From the NCBI GenBank assembly GCA_030434875.1, contig JAUISW010000001.1, positions 1,561,501 to 1,625,500 on the forward strand: a stretch of 64,000 nt of DNA, given 5' to 3'. Below are positions 55,503 through 63,961 of the stretch, piece by piece (the first letter of the stretch is position 1; each line of letters starts with the position of its first letter). The notes below the pieces were generated by a model. That model made no database searches. It had not been told where the DNA came from and worked only from the letters and a program-made list of their open reading frames with translations. The stretch is from Lachnospiraceae bacterium C1.1. GTDB lineage: Bacteria > Bacillota > Clostridia > Lachnospirales > Lachnospiraceae. Made by a program: the position numbers and the translations under genes.

Positions 55503-56294
55503 TTATCTGCTTTCGTTTGAGATCAAATACTTCGTGACAGCAGCACAATGAATGGCCGCTTCTTTTTCAAACTGTTCATATGACATTTCTTCCGAATCAT
55601 CAGCCTTGTCTGAGATAGCCCTGATGATGACAAACGGCGTTTTATTCAGATAGCACACTTGAGCTATAGCCCCTCCCTCCATCTCACAGCATAATCCTCC
55701 AAAAGTAGAGACTATGTATTCTTTCTTCTCTTTTGACGCTATAAACTGATCTCCGCTGCATACCCGTCCCTCAAAGACATTTACATCCGGAGCAGACTCT
55801 TTTACTGCATTTACAGCATCTTTTATCATCGTTTCATCTGCCGGAAAAGCTACAAGACCATCCACGTCCATTTCGCCGGGGGCATATCCTAACGGTGTCA
55901 GATCAAAGTCATGCTGCAATGCTTCTGATGATACGACAATATCACCGATATCTATATCGGCATCCAAAGATCCCGCAACACCGGTATTGATTATTTTATC
56001 TGCACCAAAATCCCGTATAAGAAGCTGCGCACAGATGCCGGCATTTACTTTTCCGATCCCGCACTTAACAATGACAACATTTTTCCCGTCAATTTTCCCC
56101 TCACAGAAGTCCATTCCGGCAATCGTGGTTATTTTCTTATCTGTCAACTCGTTTTTAAGGCTGGAAACCTCCTCATCCATTGCACCAATGACACCTATAA
56201 CCTCAGTCTCATCAGCTTTTTCTCCGCACCCGCAGATCAGTAAGGCTGTTATAAAAATACATACTATTACATTTATGAGTTTGTTGTTCTGCAT
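55503..56294 (-). CDS. Lipoprotein 5'-methylthioadenosine/S-adenosylhomocysteine nucleosidase
   Basis: A 263-residue nucleoside hydrolase of the MtnN/Pfs type with an added lipoprotein signal (lipobox LICGC, residues about 18-22). The catalytic Glu near the start is in GAMDEEVSS, purine-binding residues lie in TGVAGSLDADIDIGDIV, and the ribose-binding CEMEGGAIAQVC and the catalytic Asp in IRAISDKADDS are all present. Normal MtnN is cytosolic and about 230 residues; anchoring it outside the cell membrane is unusual. The ATG has GGGGTGG upstream. Confidence 0.88.
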   Translation of the reverse strand: MQNNKLINVIVCIFITALLICGCGEKADETEVIGVIGAMDEEVSSLKNELTDKKITTIAGMDFCEGKIDGKNVVIVKCGIGKVNAGICAQLLIRDFGADKIINTGVAGSLDADIDIGDIVVSSEALQHDFDLTPLGYAPGEMDVDGLVAFPADETMIKDAVNAVKESAPDVNVFEGRVCSGDQFIASKEKKEYIVSTFGGLCCEMEGGAIAQVCYLNKTPFVIIRAISDKADDSEEMSYEQFEKEAAIHCAAVTKYLISNESR

Positions 56295-56598
56295 AACACT
56301 TATCCACCCCGTCTAAAATTATAGTATAAGGTAACTGTTTCATTTTTATATCGGCATGGACAATTTATTGCTTTACACAAAGTCTGCATATTTTGGGGTG
56401 CAATGACTGATCGACTCTGATTTAATCAGGGTCTGCAGCTATTTTTATCTGTTAGACTTCAGAAAACAATGTCATTAAGTTAAGCCTGTTGAAATAAATT
56501 TTTGCCGCATAAAGCGTTTTTAAATGCGGTCAAAAATTGATTTCAACGCTTAACTTAATGACATTGCTTCAGAAAATAGATATGATCAAACCTTCACT
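56295..56598. other. Intergenic region with a MITE
   Basis: Contains the promoter region of the nucleosidase gene, with a TATAAT on the minus strand just after its upstream end, and the 100-bp MITE at 56467-56566. No gene is seen. Confidence 0.5.
56467..56566. mobile_element. MITE, 100 bp, with 10-bp target duplication
   Basis: The ends are inverted repeats sharing a perfect 19 bp (CAATGTCATTAAGTTAAGC) and continuing with small bulges (GTTGAAAT, AATTTTTG, CCGCAT) to a central loop, so nearly the whole element is one hairpin. The direct repeat CTTCAGAAAA abuts both ends (56457-56466 and 56567-56576). A ten-base duplication fits IS4-type transposases, which is inference; no partner element is in the window. 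Confidence 0.88.
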
Positions 56599-57579
56599 TT
56601 AATACACCGGATCCGCTTCGGCATCCCACTTGGGAGAATAGTCCTTATATTCCTTTGTACGCTCATCCAGCATTGCTTTATTCTCCATCAGTTTAGGCAC
56701 ACAGACCTTAATCATATTCTGGATCTCTCTGTAGTGCTCATATATTCCATTAATGGTATTTCTGGCTCTTGACTTCTCAGCCACTGACCATTTTACCTTT
56801 ACCTTGTCATTCTCTATGCTCATATCACCCCAGATCCCGCATACAGGACATTCCACCCTTGTAGTGCCGTTAAAGCTGAGAAGCTTGTTGTGGCATACGG
56901 GGCAGACACCATCATCATCACCGACCCATGTATCTACGAGGTCATATGGCTTTCCTATCGACTCAGCCACTGCTTTTCCGAGATCTCCGCATTTCTGCAT
57001 AAGTGAACGGTCGAGAAGCGGACTTCCTGTCCTTCCCTGGTCAAAAGCATCTACATGCCCTACGCACTTCATGCAAAGCGAGAAATCAAAGAGATGGAGC
57101 ATCGGGAGTCCAAGAGCCACCCAGTTATGGGTCTGCGCTCCACCAACGGAAATATAGGCACTGTAGCGGTCTTTGAAATACCTTGCATCGAGGAGCGGTT
57201 TTCCTTCCTTCTCACGCTTTTTATTTTCCTCGATGAGTGCAGCTCTGTCATGTGAAGGGCAAAGCCTGTCAAGGAAGTTCTTAAACTGCCCGACGATACC
57301 TACTGCATATACCGGAGCTGCAATGATAACACCATCACAGTCATAATAAGCCTCTTCAAGCTTCTGATAATCATCCTTAAATGCACATCCGATCTCGACT
57401 TCCCCCTTATCCCTCATACGACTGCAATAGTCACATGCATGACAATGCGTGATGTTCATTGCCATTGTATTGAAAAATTCAACCTCTGCGCCTGCCTTTT
57501 CAGCCTCTTTGAGGGCTTCCTTGACCATGATGTCACATCTCTGATTTTTTCTTCCAAAAGAAATTCCTAAAACTTTCAT
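56599..57579 (-). CDS. NADPH-dependent FMN reductase/iron-sulfur flavoprotein-like protein
   Basis: A 326-residue protein of the flavodoxin-fold family. The N-terminal domain (residues 1-200) has VLGISFGRKNQRCD (FMN loop), HCHACDYCSRMRDKGEVEIGC with four Cys that could hold a cluster, and VIIAAPVYAVGIVGQFKNFLDR. The C-terminal part has a zinc ribbon CPVCHNK...CPVCGIWGD and a helical end. It lies two bases after the MFS gene and is the last gene of the catabolic operon. Electron donor and acceptor are unknown. Confidence 0.75.
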   Translation of the reverse strand: MKVLGISFGRKNQRCDIMVKEALKEAEKAGAEVEFFNTMAMNITHCHACDYCSRMRDKGEVEIGCAFKDDYQKLEEAYYDCDGVIIAAPVYAVGIVGQFKNFLDRLCPSHDRAALIEENKKREKEGKPLLDARYFKDRYSAYISVGGAQTHNWVALGLPMLHLFDFSLCMKCVGHVDAFDQGRTGSPLLDRSLMQKCGDLGKAVAESIGKPYDLVDTWVGDDDGVCPVCHNKLLSFNGTTRVECPVCGIWGDMSIENDKVKVKWSVAEKSRARNTINGIYEHYREIQNMIKVCVPKLMENKAMLDERTKEYKDYSPKWDAEADPVY

Positions 57580-57580
57580 A

Positions 57581-58759
57581 CTATCTCCTATTCATTAATA
57601 ACTCTTTATTTTCAATCTTAAGTTTAGAAATAATTACTGCCACTCCCAATGCCAGCATTCCTGCCGCACTCAGCATGAACTGGTTGAACGGGGTATTCCC
57701 GTCCGGCATTGCATTTGTAACAAGTCCCAGGATCACCGGTGAGAGCAGTCCGCCTATACCGCCTATCACGCTGAATACTCCGCTTGCAGTTGCTACTGCA
57801 TCTTTTTCAACCGATACCGAGATCAGATATGAGCACTGAGCCATGAAACAGCTTAATGATGCCCCGACCGCCGCGCTGCATATAAATACCCCGATCATTC
57901 CACCAGCTAAGACCATAGCACCATAGCCTATTGCAGCTATTATTATGGAAGTGAAAAGTGTCGCCTCCTTTAATGCGCCTGAGATCTTAGCAAAAGAAGC
58001 TCCGACTATTAATGCAAGTGCTGCATTTACTGTAGTTGCAAGCCCGGTCATAGATGTTGTCCCGTTCAACTCTCCCATGATATACATACTGATATTTGTG
58101 CTGTATGCCGTTATAAAAAGCGTATGTATGAATGATGCCATTGACAGCGCATATACTGTAGTGTTGAGCTTAGAGGACTTATCAGCATTTCCTTTCTTTT
58201 CCGGCTTTTTATCAGGCAGAAGCAGTGCAACTCCGATCATGCTTATAAATGCTATCGCATATACAAGATAAAAAAGCTGATATGAAAATCCTGCAAGAAT
58301 GCCTCCGGCAACATTACCTGCCATACACCCGACGCCCATTCCTACTACATGGAGTCCCAGAAATCCCGCTCTTTTCTCAGGCGGAAAAAACTCTGCAATT
58401 ATGGCTGTATTAAGCGGAGATGTCAGTCCAAAGCCCAGACCTATAAATATTCTTGCGACAAGCAAAAGCCAGTAGCTTTCATAAAATATCGGGAGGATTC
58501 CGAAAAATCCTATCATAAAAAGTCCGGCTATCGCCAGCTTTCTTTTTGAAAAAAGCTCTGCAAGGCTTCCTATCATCAGCGACCCGCCCATTAAAAGAAT
58601 GTATGGGAGTGTCTGCAGCAGCTGTACGGCACTTGTACCGTAGGATGAATATTTATCCCCCAGAATACCGAGTATCGGTGCTATTCCGGTGATATTCAGC
58701 CCAAACGCGAAGGCTATCAGAAAAACTGATATCGCAACCTTTAATGCGCTTTTATTCAA
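57581..58759 (-). CDS. Major facilitator superfamily transporter
   Basis: A 392-residue 12-helix transporter with MFS motif A as GSLAELFSKRKLAI after helix 2 and the conserved RIFIGLGFGLTSPL in helix 4. The start is set at the TTG at 58759, nine bases after GGGGAGG and overlapping the stop of the Gfo/Idh gene; a GTG 18 bp earlier is the alternative. It is in a catabolic operon with sugar-type enzymes, so uptake of the operon's substrate or export of a product is likely. Confidence 0.85.
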   Translation of the reverse strand: MNKSALKVAISVFLIAFAFGLNITGIAPILGILGDKYSSYGTSAVQLLQTLPYILLMGGSLMIGSLAELFSKRKLAIAGLFMIGFFGILPIFYESYWLLLVARIFIGLGFGLTSPLNTAIIAEFFPPEKRAGFLGLHVVGMGVGCMAGNVAGGILAGFSYQLFYLVYAIAFISMIGVALLLPDKKPEKKGNADKSSKLNTTVYALSMASFIHTLFITAYSTNISMYIMGELNGTTSMTGLATTVNAALALIVGASFAKISGALKEATLFTSIIIAAIGYGAMVLAGGMIGVFICSAAVGASLSCFMAQCSYLISVSVEKDAVATASGVFSVIGGIGGLLSPVILGLVTNAMPDGNTPFNQFMLSAAGMLALGVAVIISKLKIENKELLMNRR

Positions 58760-59804
58760 ATTTAACAGCCTCCCCACTTGCAGCAGACTTTCTGACTGCT
58801 TCCATGACCGAGAGTACTCTTCTCACCTGCTCCGGTCTGACTATGATCTCCTCTTCACCATTAAATGCCTTGATGAAGTGAACAAAATAGTCTCTCTGCT
58901 CCACATTTACTTCCGGCAAAGGCTCATCTATCAGAAGTCCCGGTGCCGCAGTACCAAAACTTCTTGTAGGCCCGGCTGCAGTCATTGTGATCTTTCCCGG
59001 CACATTTTCAAGGAGATGGGCAGTCCTTACTATCTTTCCTTCTCCAGCAAAGCCGTCTATAAGGGCACTTCCCTTATTACCACCGATGAACCACGCTCTC
59101 TTAGGTGTGAGGTAGTAAGTTCCAAGCTCGATCTCAGCAGTAATGCCATTCTTAAATTTGATAAGGATATTGAAATAATCATCAACCTTTTCATTAATGA
59201 CATTTCTCAGGTCTGCAAATATGCTGTCAATTTTTGAATCAACCATATCCAGGATCTGATCTATAAGGTGGACTCCCCAATCATAGAGCATTCCGCCACC
59301 CATTTCAGGGAATACGTGCCAGTCATGCATATTTCCGTTAAAGCCATAGAGCTGTGACTTGATGACATACATATCGCCGACCATCTTCCTGTCATAGACT
59401 TCCTTCATGATACGGTAGTCTTTATCCCATCTGCGCTGCTGGTGAACTGTGAAAAGGACATTGTTTTTCTTTGTGACTTCCAGCATTTTGTCGAACTGCT
59501 CAACATTCATTGCTGCGGGCTTTTCGCAGATGATATGCTTGCCTGCGTTTGCGCTTTTTTCGACCATTTCCAAGTGGCTTGGGTTCGGTGTAGAGATCAT
59601 GACTGTGTTGATATCCGCTTTTTCGAGCATTTCTTCAATACTTCCGTATGTCTCTACCCCCTCCGGGGCATCTTTTAACTGCTCCGGATTCGTGTCTGCA
59701 ACTGCCACAAGCTTTATTTCATCATCAGAAAAAGTCGCAAGAGAGTCCGCATCACAGTGACCCATGAAACCAAATCCGACTATTCCCAGCTTTACTGTCT
59801 TCAT
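58752..59804 (-). CDS. Gfo/Idh/MocA family oxidoreductase
   Basis: A 350-residue NAD(P)-dependent dehydrogenase. The Rossmann fold shows KLGIVGFGFMGHCDADSL at the start, AVADTNPEQ, the conserved AGKHIICEKPAAMN with Lys-Pro near residue 94, and the C-terminal domain with GGGMLYDWGVHLIDQIL that supplies the catalytic histidine. The ATG at 59804 follows GGAGGCAGGGT; the open frame at 59828 was not used. Substrates in this family are sugars or cyclitols. It follows the TIM-barrel gene by 13 bp and overlaps the MFS gene. Confidence 0.92.
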   Translation of the reverse strand: MKTVKLGIVGFGFMGHCDADSLATFSDDEIKLVAVADTNPEQLKDAPEGVETYGSIEEMLEKADINTVMISTPNPSHLEMVEKSANAGKHIICEKPAAMNVEQFDKMLEVTKKNNVLFTVHQQRRWDKDYRIMKEVYDRKMVGDMYVIKSQLYGFNGNMHDWHVFPEMGGGMLYDWGVHLIDQILDMVDSKIDSIFADLRNVINEKVDDYFNILIKFKNGITAEIELGTYYLTPKRAWFIGGNKGSALIDGFAGEGKIVRTAHLLENVPGKITMTAAGPTRSFGTAAPGLLIDEPLPEVNVEQRDYFVHFIKAFNGEEEIIVRPEQVRRVLSVMEAVRKSAASGEAVKFE

Positions 59805-59817
59805 ACCCTGCCTCCAT

Positions 59818-60738
59818 TCAGATAACAAAATTCTCCATGTATCTCTTGCTGAGCTTAAGGCTGTCTATAACCTTCTCCCTGCTTCCCTCAAAAGCTTTAT
59901 CCTCGATCTCGATACATGTATATCCGTCGTAACCTATATCAGTAAGGGCACTTACATATTTACCCCAGTCAACATCACCAAGACCCGGAAGCTTTGGCGA
60001 CATAAAATCAAGCGGATATGCCATGATTCCACAGTCATCGAGCCTGTCACGATAAACTTTGATATCCTTATAGTGAACGTGGAAGATCTTATCCTTAAAC
60101 TCATATATAGGCTTTATGTAATCGATCATCTGCCATACAAAGTGTGAGGGATCATAGTTGATGCCAAGATTCCTGCTCGGAAGGATCTCAAATACCTTTC
60201 TCCAGATAGCCGGTGTTGTCATGAGGTTCTGTCCTCCCGGCCACTGGTCAGCTCCAAAGAGCATCGGACAGTTTTCGATCCCGATCTTTACGTTTTCTGC
60301 CTCGGCAAGTTCAACTATCGGAGGCCAGATCTCTTTTACAAGCTCTAAGTTTTCCTCTACTGTCTTGCTCTGGTCTCTGCCGATAAAGGTTGTGACCATG
60401 CCGATCCCAAGCTTGTGCGAAGCTTTGATGAGATTCTTCAGATGCTCAACGGCAGTGCTTCTTTTTTCAGGATCAGCATCCATTGTGTTTGGATAGTAGG
60501 CGAGAGATGAAATCTTCACCTTCTTTTCTTCCGCATAGTCCATGATGTGCTTTGCATAAGCATCATCAGCTAAAACCTTCTCCGCATCTATATGTGAAAC
60601 CCCGGCATATCTGCGCTCTGCTTTACCTGCAGGCCAGCATGCGACCTCTACGCACTTGAAGCCAAGCTCAGCTGCAATGTCCATCATTTCCTCGTAACTG
60701 CTCTGGTCTAAAATTGCACTTACAAATCCAAGCTCCAT
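59818..60738 (-). CDS. Xylose isomerase-like TIM-barrel sugar isomerase/epimerase
   Basis: A 306-residue AP_endonuclease_2-fold protein. Metal ligands are likely Glu in IGIENCPMLF, Asp and His in GINYDPSHFVWQ, His in KIFHVHYKDIK and Glu in TCIEIEDKAF. Substrates may be sugars, cyclitols or glycosides. The ATG at 60738 has GGAGGT eight bases upstream. Before the IS at 60767-62524 inserted, its ATG overlapped the upstream stop as TGATG. It probably now depends on promoter activity in or through the IS. Confidence 0.88.
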   Translation of the reverse strand: MELGFVSAILDQSSYEEMMDIAAELGFKCVEVACWPAGKAERRYAGVSHIDAEKVLADDAYAKHIMDYAEEKKVKISSLAYYPNTMDADPEKRSTAVEHLKNLIKASHKLGIGMVTTFIGRDQSKTVEENLELVKEIWPPIVELAEAENVKIGIENCPMLFGADQWPGGQNLMTTPAIWRKVFEILPSRNLGINYDPSHFVWQMIDYIKPIYEFKDKIFHVHYKDIKVYRDRLDDCGIMAYPLDFMSPKLPGLGDVDWGKYVSALTDIGYDGYTCIEIEDKAFEGSREKVIDSLKLSKRYMENFVI

Positions 60739-60825
60739 CAATCTTTACCTCCGTTTTTTATATATGATAGGCGTTTGCGAAACGCCTGTTGCCGCAAAAA
60801 TACGGCATTTTTGTTGTAACAAAAA

Positions 60826-60902
60826 AGAATAACCCCTCACCAGATATGGTACAATAGAGTTGACAAAAAACCACTGACCATATCCAAGAAAGGAGTTATT
60901 CT
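60826..60902 (+). promoter_or_regulatory. Transposase leader with nested inverted repeats
   Basis: AGAATAAC (60826-60833) pairs with GTTATTCT (60895-60902), and GATATGGT (60843-60850) pairs with ACCATATC (60877-60884). The ribosome site GGAG at 60892-60895 lies in the outer stem. A TACAAT at 60850-60855 could start a transcript without the left arm. Confidence 0.65.
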
Positions 60903-60909
60903 GATATAT

Positions 60910-62382
60910 ATGATAACATATAAACAGCTTTCTTTGTCAGATATTTATACAGATTGTCAGGAAAAATTTGAAAATGACAAACCTGCATTTCTGTCTCTAT
61001 TAGAAAACCATATTGATCTTGATGAAATTATTCCGATTTCGTTCCGAAATCATTTTTATGCATCGACGGGAAGAACCCGTAAATACTCTTTACACTCTTT
61101 ACTGTGGGCTTTGATTATTCAGAGAATCTTTTCAATTCCCACAGACCAACTTCTTCTTACTTTTCTTGCTTATTCAAAACCTCTACGTGATTTTTGCGGT
61201 TTTACAAAAGTCCCAGACGCCTCCAAGATAACAAGGTTTAAGCAGGATTTTTTAGATGATCTTCAACTTGTTTTCGACAAGCTTGTCAATCTGACTGAGC
61301 CCATTTGTCAGGCTATTGATTCCTACAAAGCTGACATGACTATTTTTGATTCATCAGGTATTGAAGCATTTGTTACTGAAAATAATCCCAAGTACGCAAA
61401 CAGAATTATTAGACAACTTAAGGCTTATGCAAAGATAAAAGGATTCGATAAATCTTATGATCCTTATAAGGCAGCCTATGGCTCAATGCCTTCACATGCT
61501 TCCTCCAATGCTGAAATTAAGCAGCTATACATTAATGGCCATTTTTGCTATGTCTTCAAGTTTGGCATTGTTACAAACGGGTTAGGTATTGTTCGTCATA
61601 TTTCTTTTTACAACAAGGACTTTATGACATCCCATCCCGAAATCATTGTTGAGAAAAAATCAAATTCTCCTGACGAGGATAAGTGTGTTCACGATGCAAA
61701 GCTACTTATCCCAACATTAAAAGATTTCTTTTCAAAACATCCTCTAATAAATCCCAAGACATTTCTTGGAGATGCTGCATTTGATTCTTCTCTTTTATAT
61801 AATCAGTTGCTTATAGGCGATACCTTTGGAAAAGATAGGCATTTTTCCAAGGCATATATACCACTTAATTCAAGGTCGGGAATAAAATATCCTGACTGCA
61901 AGGTCAATTCTGATGGTATTCCCTGCTGCCCTAATGATGATTCACTCACAATGAAATCTGAAGGTAAATCACATAGAAAAAATGGGCTTATACGGTATAA
62001 ATTTGTTTGTCCCAAAATTAAATACATACGAGACAAAACTACAGGAAAGTATCATCGCAAATGTCAATGTGATAATCCATGTACCCCTTCATCATGCGGA
62101 CGAATGATTCATATATATCCCGAAAAGAACCTTCGAGCCTATCCTGGTACACTTCGTGGTAACGAAGATTGGGATAATACCTATAAAATCAGAACAGCTG
62201 TTGAAAGAGATATAAACCACATAAAAGAAAATCTCTGTTTAGCAGGTCGCCGCACTCAAAATGAGAAAACACTACATGCTGATCTTATTCTTGCAGGAAT
62301 CACACAACTTATAACTGTTGTTCTTGCTGATAAAATCAAACATCATGAATATATCCGAAGTCTAAAACCACTTATTGCTTAG
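60910..62382 (+). CDS. DDE transposase
   Basis: A 490-residue transposase with an N-terminal DUF772/InsH-type domain (residues about 30-110, RKYSLHSLLWALIIQRIF) and a DDE_Tnp_1-type catalytic core. The catalytic acids are Asp in MTIFDSSGIEA, Asp in FLGDAAFDS and Glu in RTAVERDINHIK. A Cys-rich insertion (CQCDNPCTPSSCG) lies before the last motif, as in many IS1182 transposases. The ATG is about 14 bases after GGAG, longer than usual. It is intact, so the element may be active. Confidence 0.92.
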   Translation: MITYKQLSLSDIYTDCQEKFENDKPAFLSLLENHIDLDEIIPISFRNHFYASTGRTRKYSLHSLLWALIIQRIFSIPTDQLLLTFLAYSKPLRDFCGFTKVPDASKITRFKQDFLDDLQLVFDKLVNLTEPICQAIDSYKADMTIFDSSGIEAFVTENNPKYANRIIRQLKAYAKIKGFDKSYDPYKAAYGSMPSHASSNAEIKQLYINGHFCYVFKFGIVTNGLGIVRHISFYNKDFMTSHPEIIVEKKSNSPDEDKCVHDAKLLIPTLKDFFSKHPLINPKTFLGDAAFDSSLLYNQLLIGDTFGKDRHFSKAYIPLNSRSGIKYPDCKVNSDGIPCCPNDDSLTMKSEGKSHRKNGLIRYKFVCPKIKYIRDKTTGKYHRKCQCDNPCTPSSCGRMIHIYPEKNLRAYPGTLRGNEDWDNTYKIRTAVERDINHIKENLCLAGRRTQNEKTLHADLILAGITQLITVVLADKIKHHEYIRSLKPLIA

Positions 62383-62497
62383 GACTTACCAACTCTATAT
62401 GCCATAAGGCTTATTAAAGCGCGCCCAAAAAAGCAGTAAACATATTCAAATGCGAAAAAAATCTATTGCGGCGGTGCTTCGTACATACATTCGATTT

Positions 62498-63961
62498 TTA
62501 GTGTCGAGTTTCGCAATCACCTATTATATATGAAACTGCGCTTTTCGCAGCTATTCTTCCTGTGTTTAATGCAAAGCCCATTGAATTTCCCGGAAGCAGG
62601 AACATGTAACTGTCATCATAGATATTGCAGGCATCAGCTCCGGCCGCATACAGTCCCTTTACAGGCTCAAAATTCTTATCACAGGCTTCACAGTTTTCAT
62701 TTATCCTTATTCCACCGACCGTTCCATATCCTCCCGGATGTATCGCTGCCGCAAAGAACGGTCCTGTCTTTACCGGTCTCAGGAATTTGGGATTTTTATA
62801 AAATTCACTGTCATGATGCTCACAGTATCCGTTATATTCATTAACAGTTTTAACCAGCGGGGCAGTTTCTATTCCGCATTTTTCCGCCAGTTCCCCGATC
62901 GTATCTGCCTTAAAATAGTTGTGTGAGCCACGCTCAAGTATTTCTTCAAATCCTTTATGGAAATCTGAAACATCAGGGTCTGGTGTCACAAAGCTTACAA
63001 CATCCACGCCGTTCTTTTCATAATACTTAGCTGTTTCCTCATCAAATATCACAAAGCAGGTCTTATCCTTCTGATGGTCTGCCACATTGCTGAGATATGT
63101 GGTATTCTGCATCTTTTCTTCATTCATGATGCGCTTACCATGCTTATTTACTACGAGGTTCGGCTGGCGTACAACATTTGTAACGGAGCCATTTGCCCTC
63201 TCCAGACCACCAATATCCGCTGCCATCTCTATCCTTACAGGGAGCCGGTCAGCTCCTGCCTCCCATGCCATCCTCAAGCCATCACCGCTTACATTTGGTA
63301 TTGCGAAGCTGAAAAGATCTTTGCCATGCTCAAAACCTGTGAGCTCTTTTATCATCTCTTTATTGCCACCGGCACCTCCGGTCGCTACAAGGGCTGCCTT
63401 ACAATTTATCTTAATTTCCTCACCCTCATCTGTTTCTGCGATTATGCCGCAGACATGACTATCCTCTTTAAGGATCTTCGTTGCCCTGTGCTTAAAAAGG
63501 AATCTTACTCCATGTTTTTCAGCAGCCTCATGTAATTTTTTATTCATGAGAGAAGCTGCTGCAGGTCCGATCTTCTTTCCTGTCTTTACGATGTGCCAGG
63601 TACACTCTGACTCCGGGAAATATCTGAAAGCCCCCTCAAATTCAACCCCATGGTCTTCAAGCCATTCAATAGTTTCCCCTGACTGATTGAAATAACGCTT
63701 GATGAGCCTTGCATCTACATTGTAGTGGGTATACTCCATAAACATGTTGAAGGCTTTTTCGACTGTAATGCTTTCCATCTGTGAACGCTGATATTTAGTC
63801 CCTATGCCAAGCGGACCCATGCCTGCATTCGCAGCGCCGCCAACAGTCTGTGACTTTTCTACAACCACAACTTTAAGCCCCGCTTCAGAAGCTTCCACTG
63901 CTGCAGCAAGACCAGCCGGTCCTGCTGCGATTATCCCCAAATCTGCATCATATTCTCTCAT
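62498..63961 (-). CDS. FAD-dependent oxidoreductase of the fumarate reductase/3-ketosteroid dehydrogenase group
   Basis: A 487-residue flavoprotein with the FAD-binding GXGXXG-like IIAAGPAGLAAAVEASEAGL at residues 8-27, GGAANAGMGPLG, the second FAD segment ALVATGGAGGN and the end motif AAGADACNIYDDSY with GNSMGFALNTGRIAAKSAV. It lacks the N-terminal signal or heme domain of fumarate reductases. Its last residues come from the IS: the native end can be reconstructed as SYIKNGGKD and a TGA. The substrate is likely an enoate or an oxidised sugar. AGGATAGG precedes the ATG. Confidence 0.88.
   Translation of the reverse strand: MREYDADLGIIAAGPAGLAAAVEASEAGLKVVVVEKSQTVGGAANAGMGPLGIGTKYQRSQMESITVEKAFNMFMEYTHYNVDARLIKRYFNQSGETIEWLEDHGVEFEGAFRYFPESECTWHIVKTGKKIGPAAASLMNKKLHEAAEKHGVRFLFKHRATKILKEDSHVCGIIAETDEGEEIKINCKAALVATGGAGGNKEMIKELTGFEHGKDLFSFAIPNVSGDGLRMAWEAGADRLPVRIEMAADIGGLERANGSVTNVVRQPNLVVNKHGKRIMNEEKMQNTTYLSNVADHQKDKTCFVIFDEETAKYYEKNGVDVVSFVTPDPDVSDFHKGFEEILERGSHNYFKADTIGELAEKCGIETAPLVKTVNEYNGYCEHHDSEFYKNPKFLRPVKTGPFFAAAIHPGGYGTVGGIRINENCEACDKNFEPVKGLYAAGADACNIYDDSYMFLLPGNSMGFALNTGRIAAKSAVSYIIGDCETRH

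Larger units (their letters stand above)
60767..62524 (+). mobile_element. Complete insertion sequence with 8-bp target duplication
   Basis: A 1758-bp element encoding one DDE transposase. The imperfect terminal inverted repeats begin ATAGGCGTTTGCGAAAC on the left and ATAGGTGATTGCGAAAC on the right (reverse complement). The direct repeat TATATATG abuts both ends (60759-60766 and 62525-62532). The transposase resembles the IS1182 group by pattern; the family was not checked. It interrupts the catabolic operon between the FAD enzyme and the TIM-barrel gene. Confidence 0.93.

Noticed and set aside
60849..60875. TTGACA at 60859-60864 as -35 of the transposase promoter
   Set aside because: No -10 box lies at 16-18 bases downstream; the TACAAT upstream is the better start candidate, though its -35 is weak.
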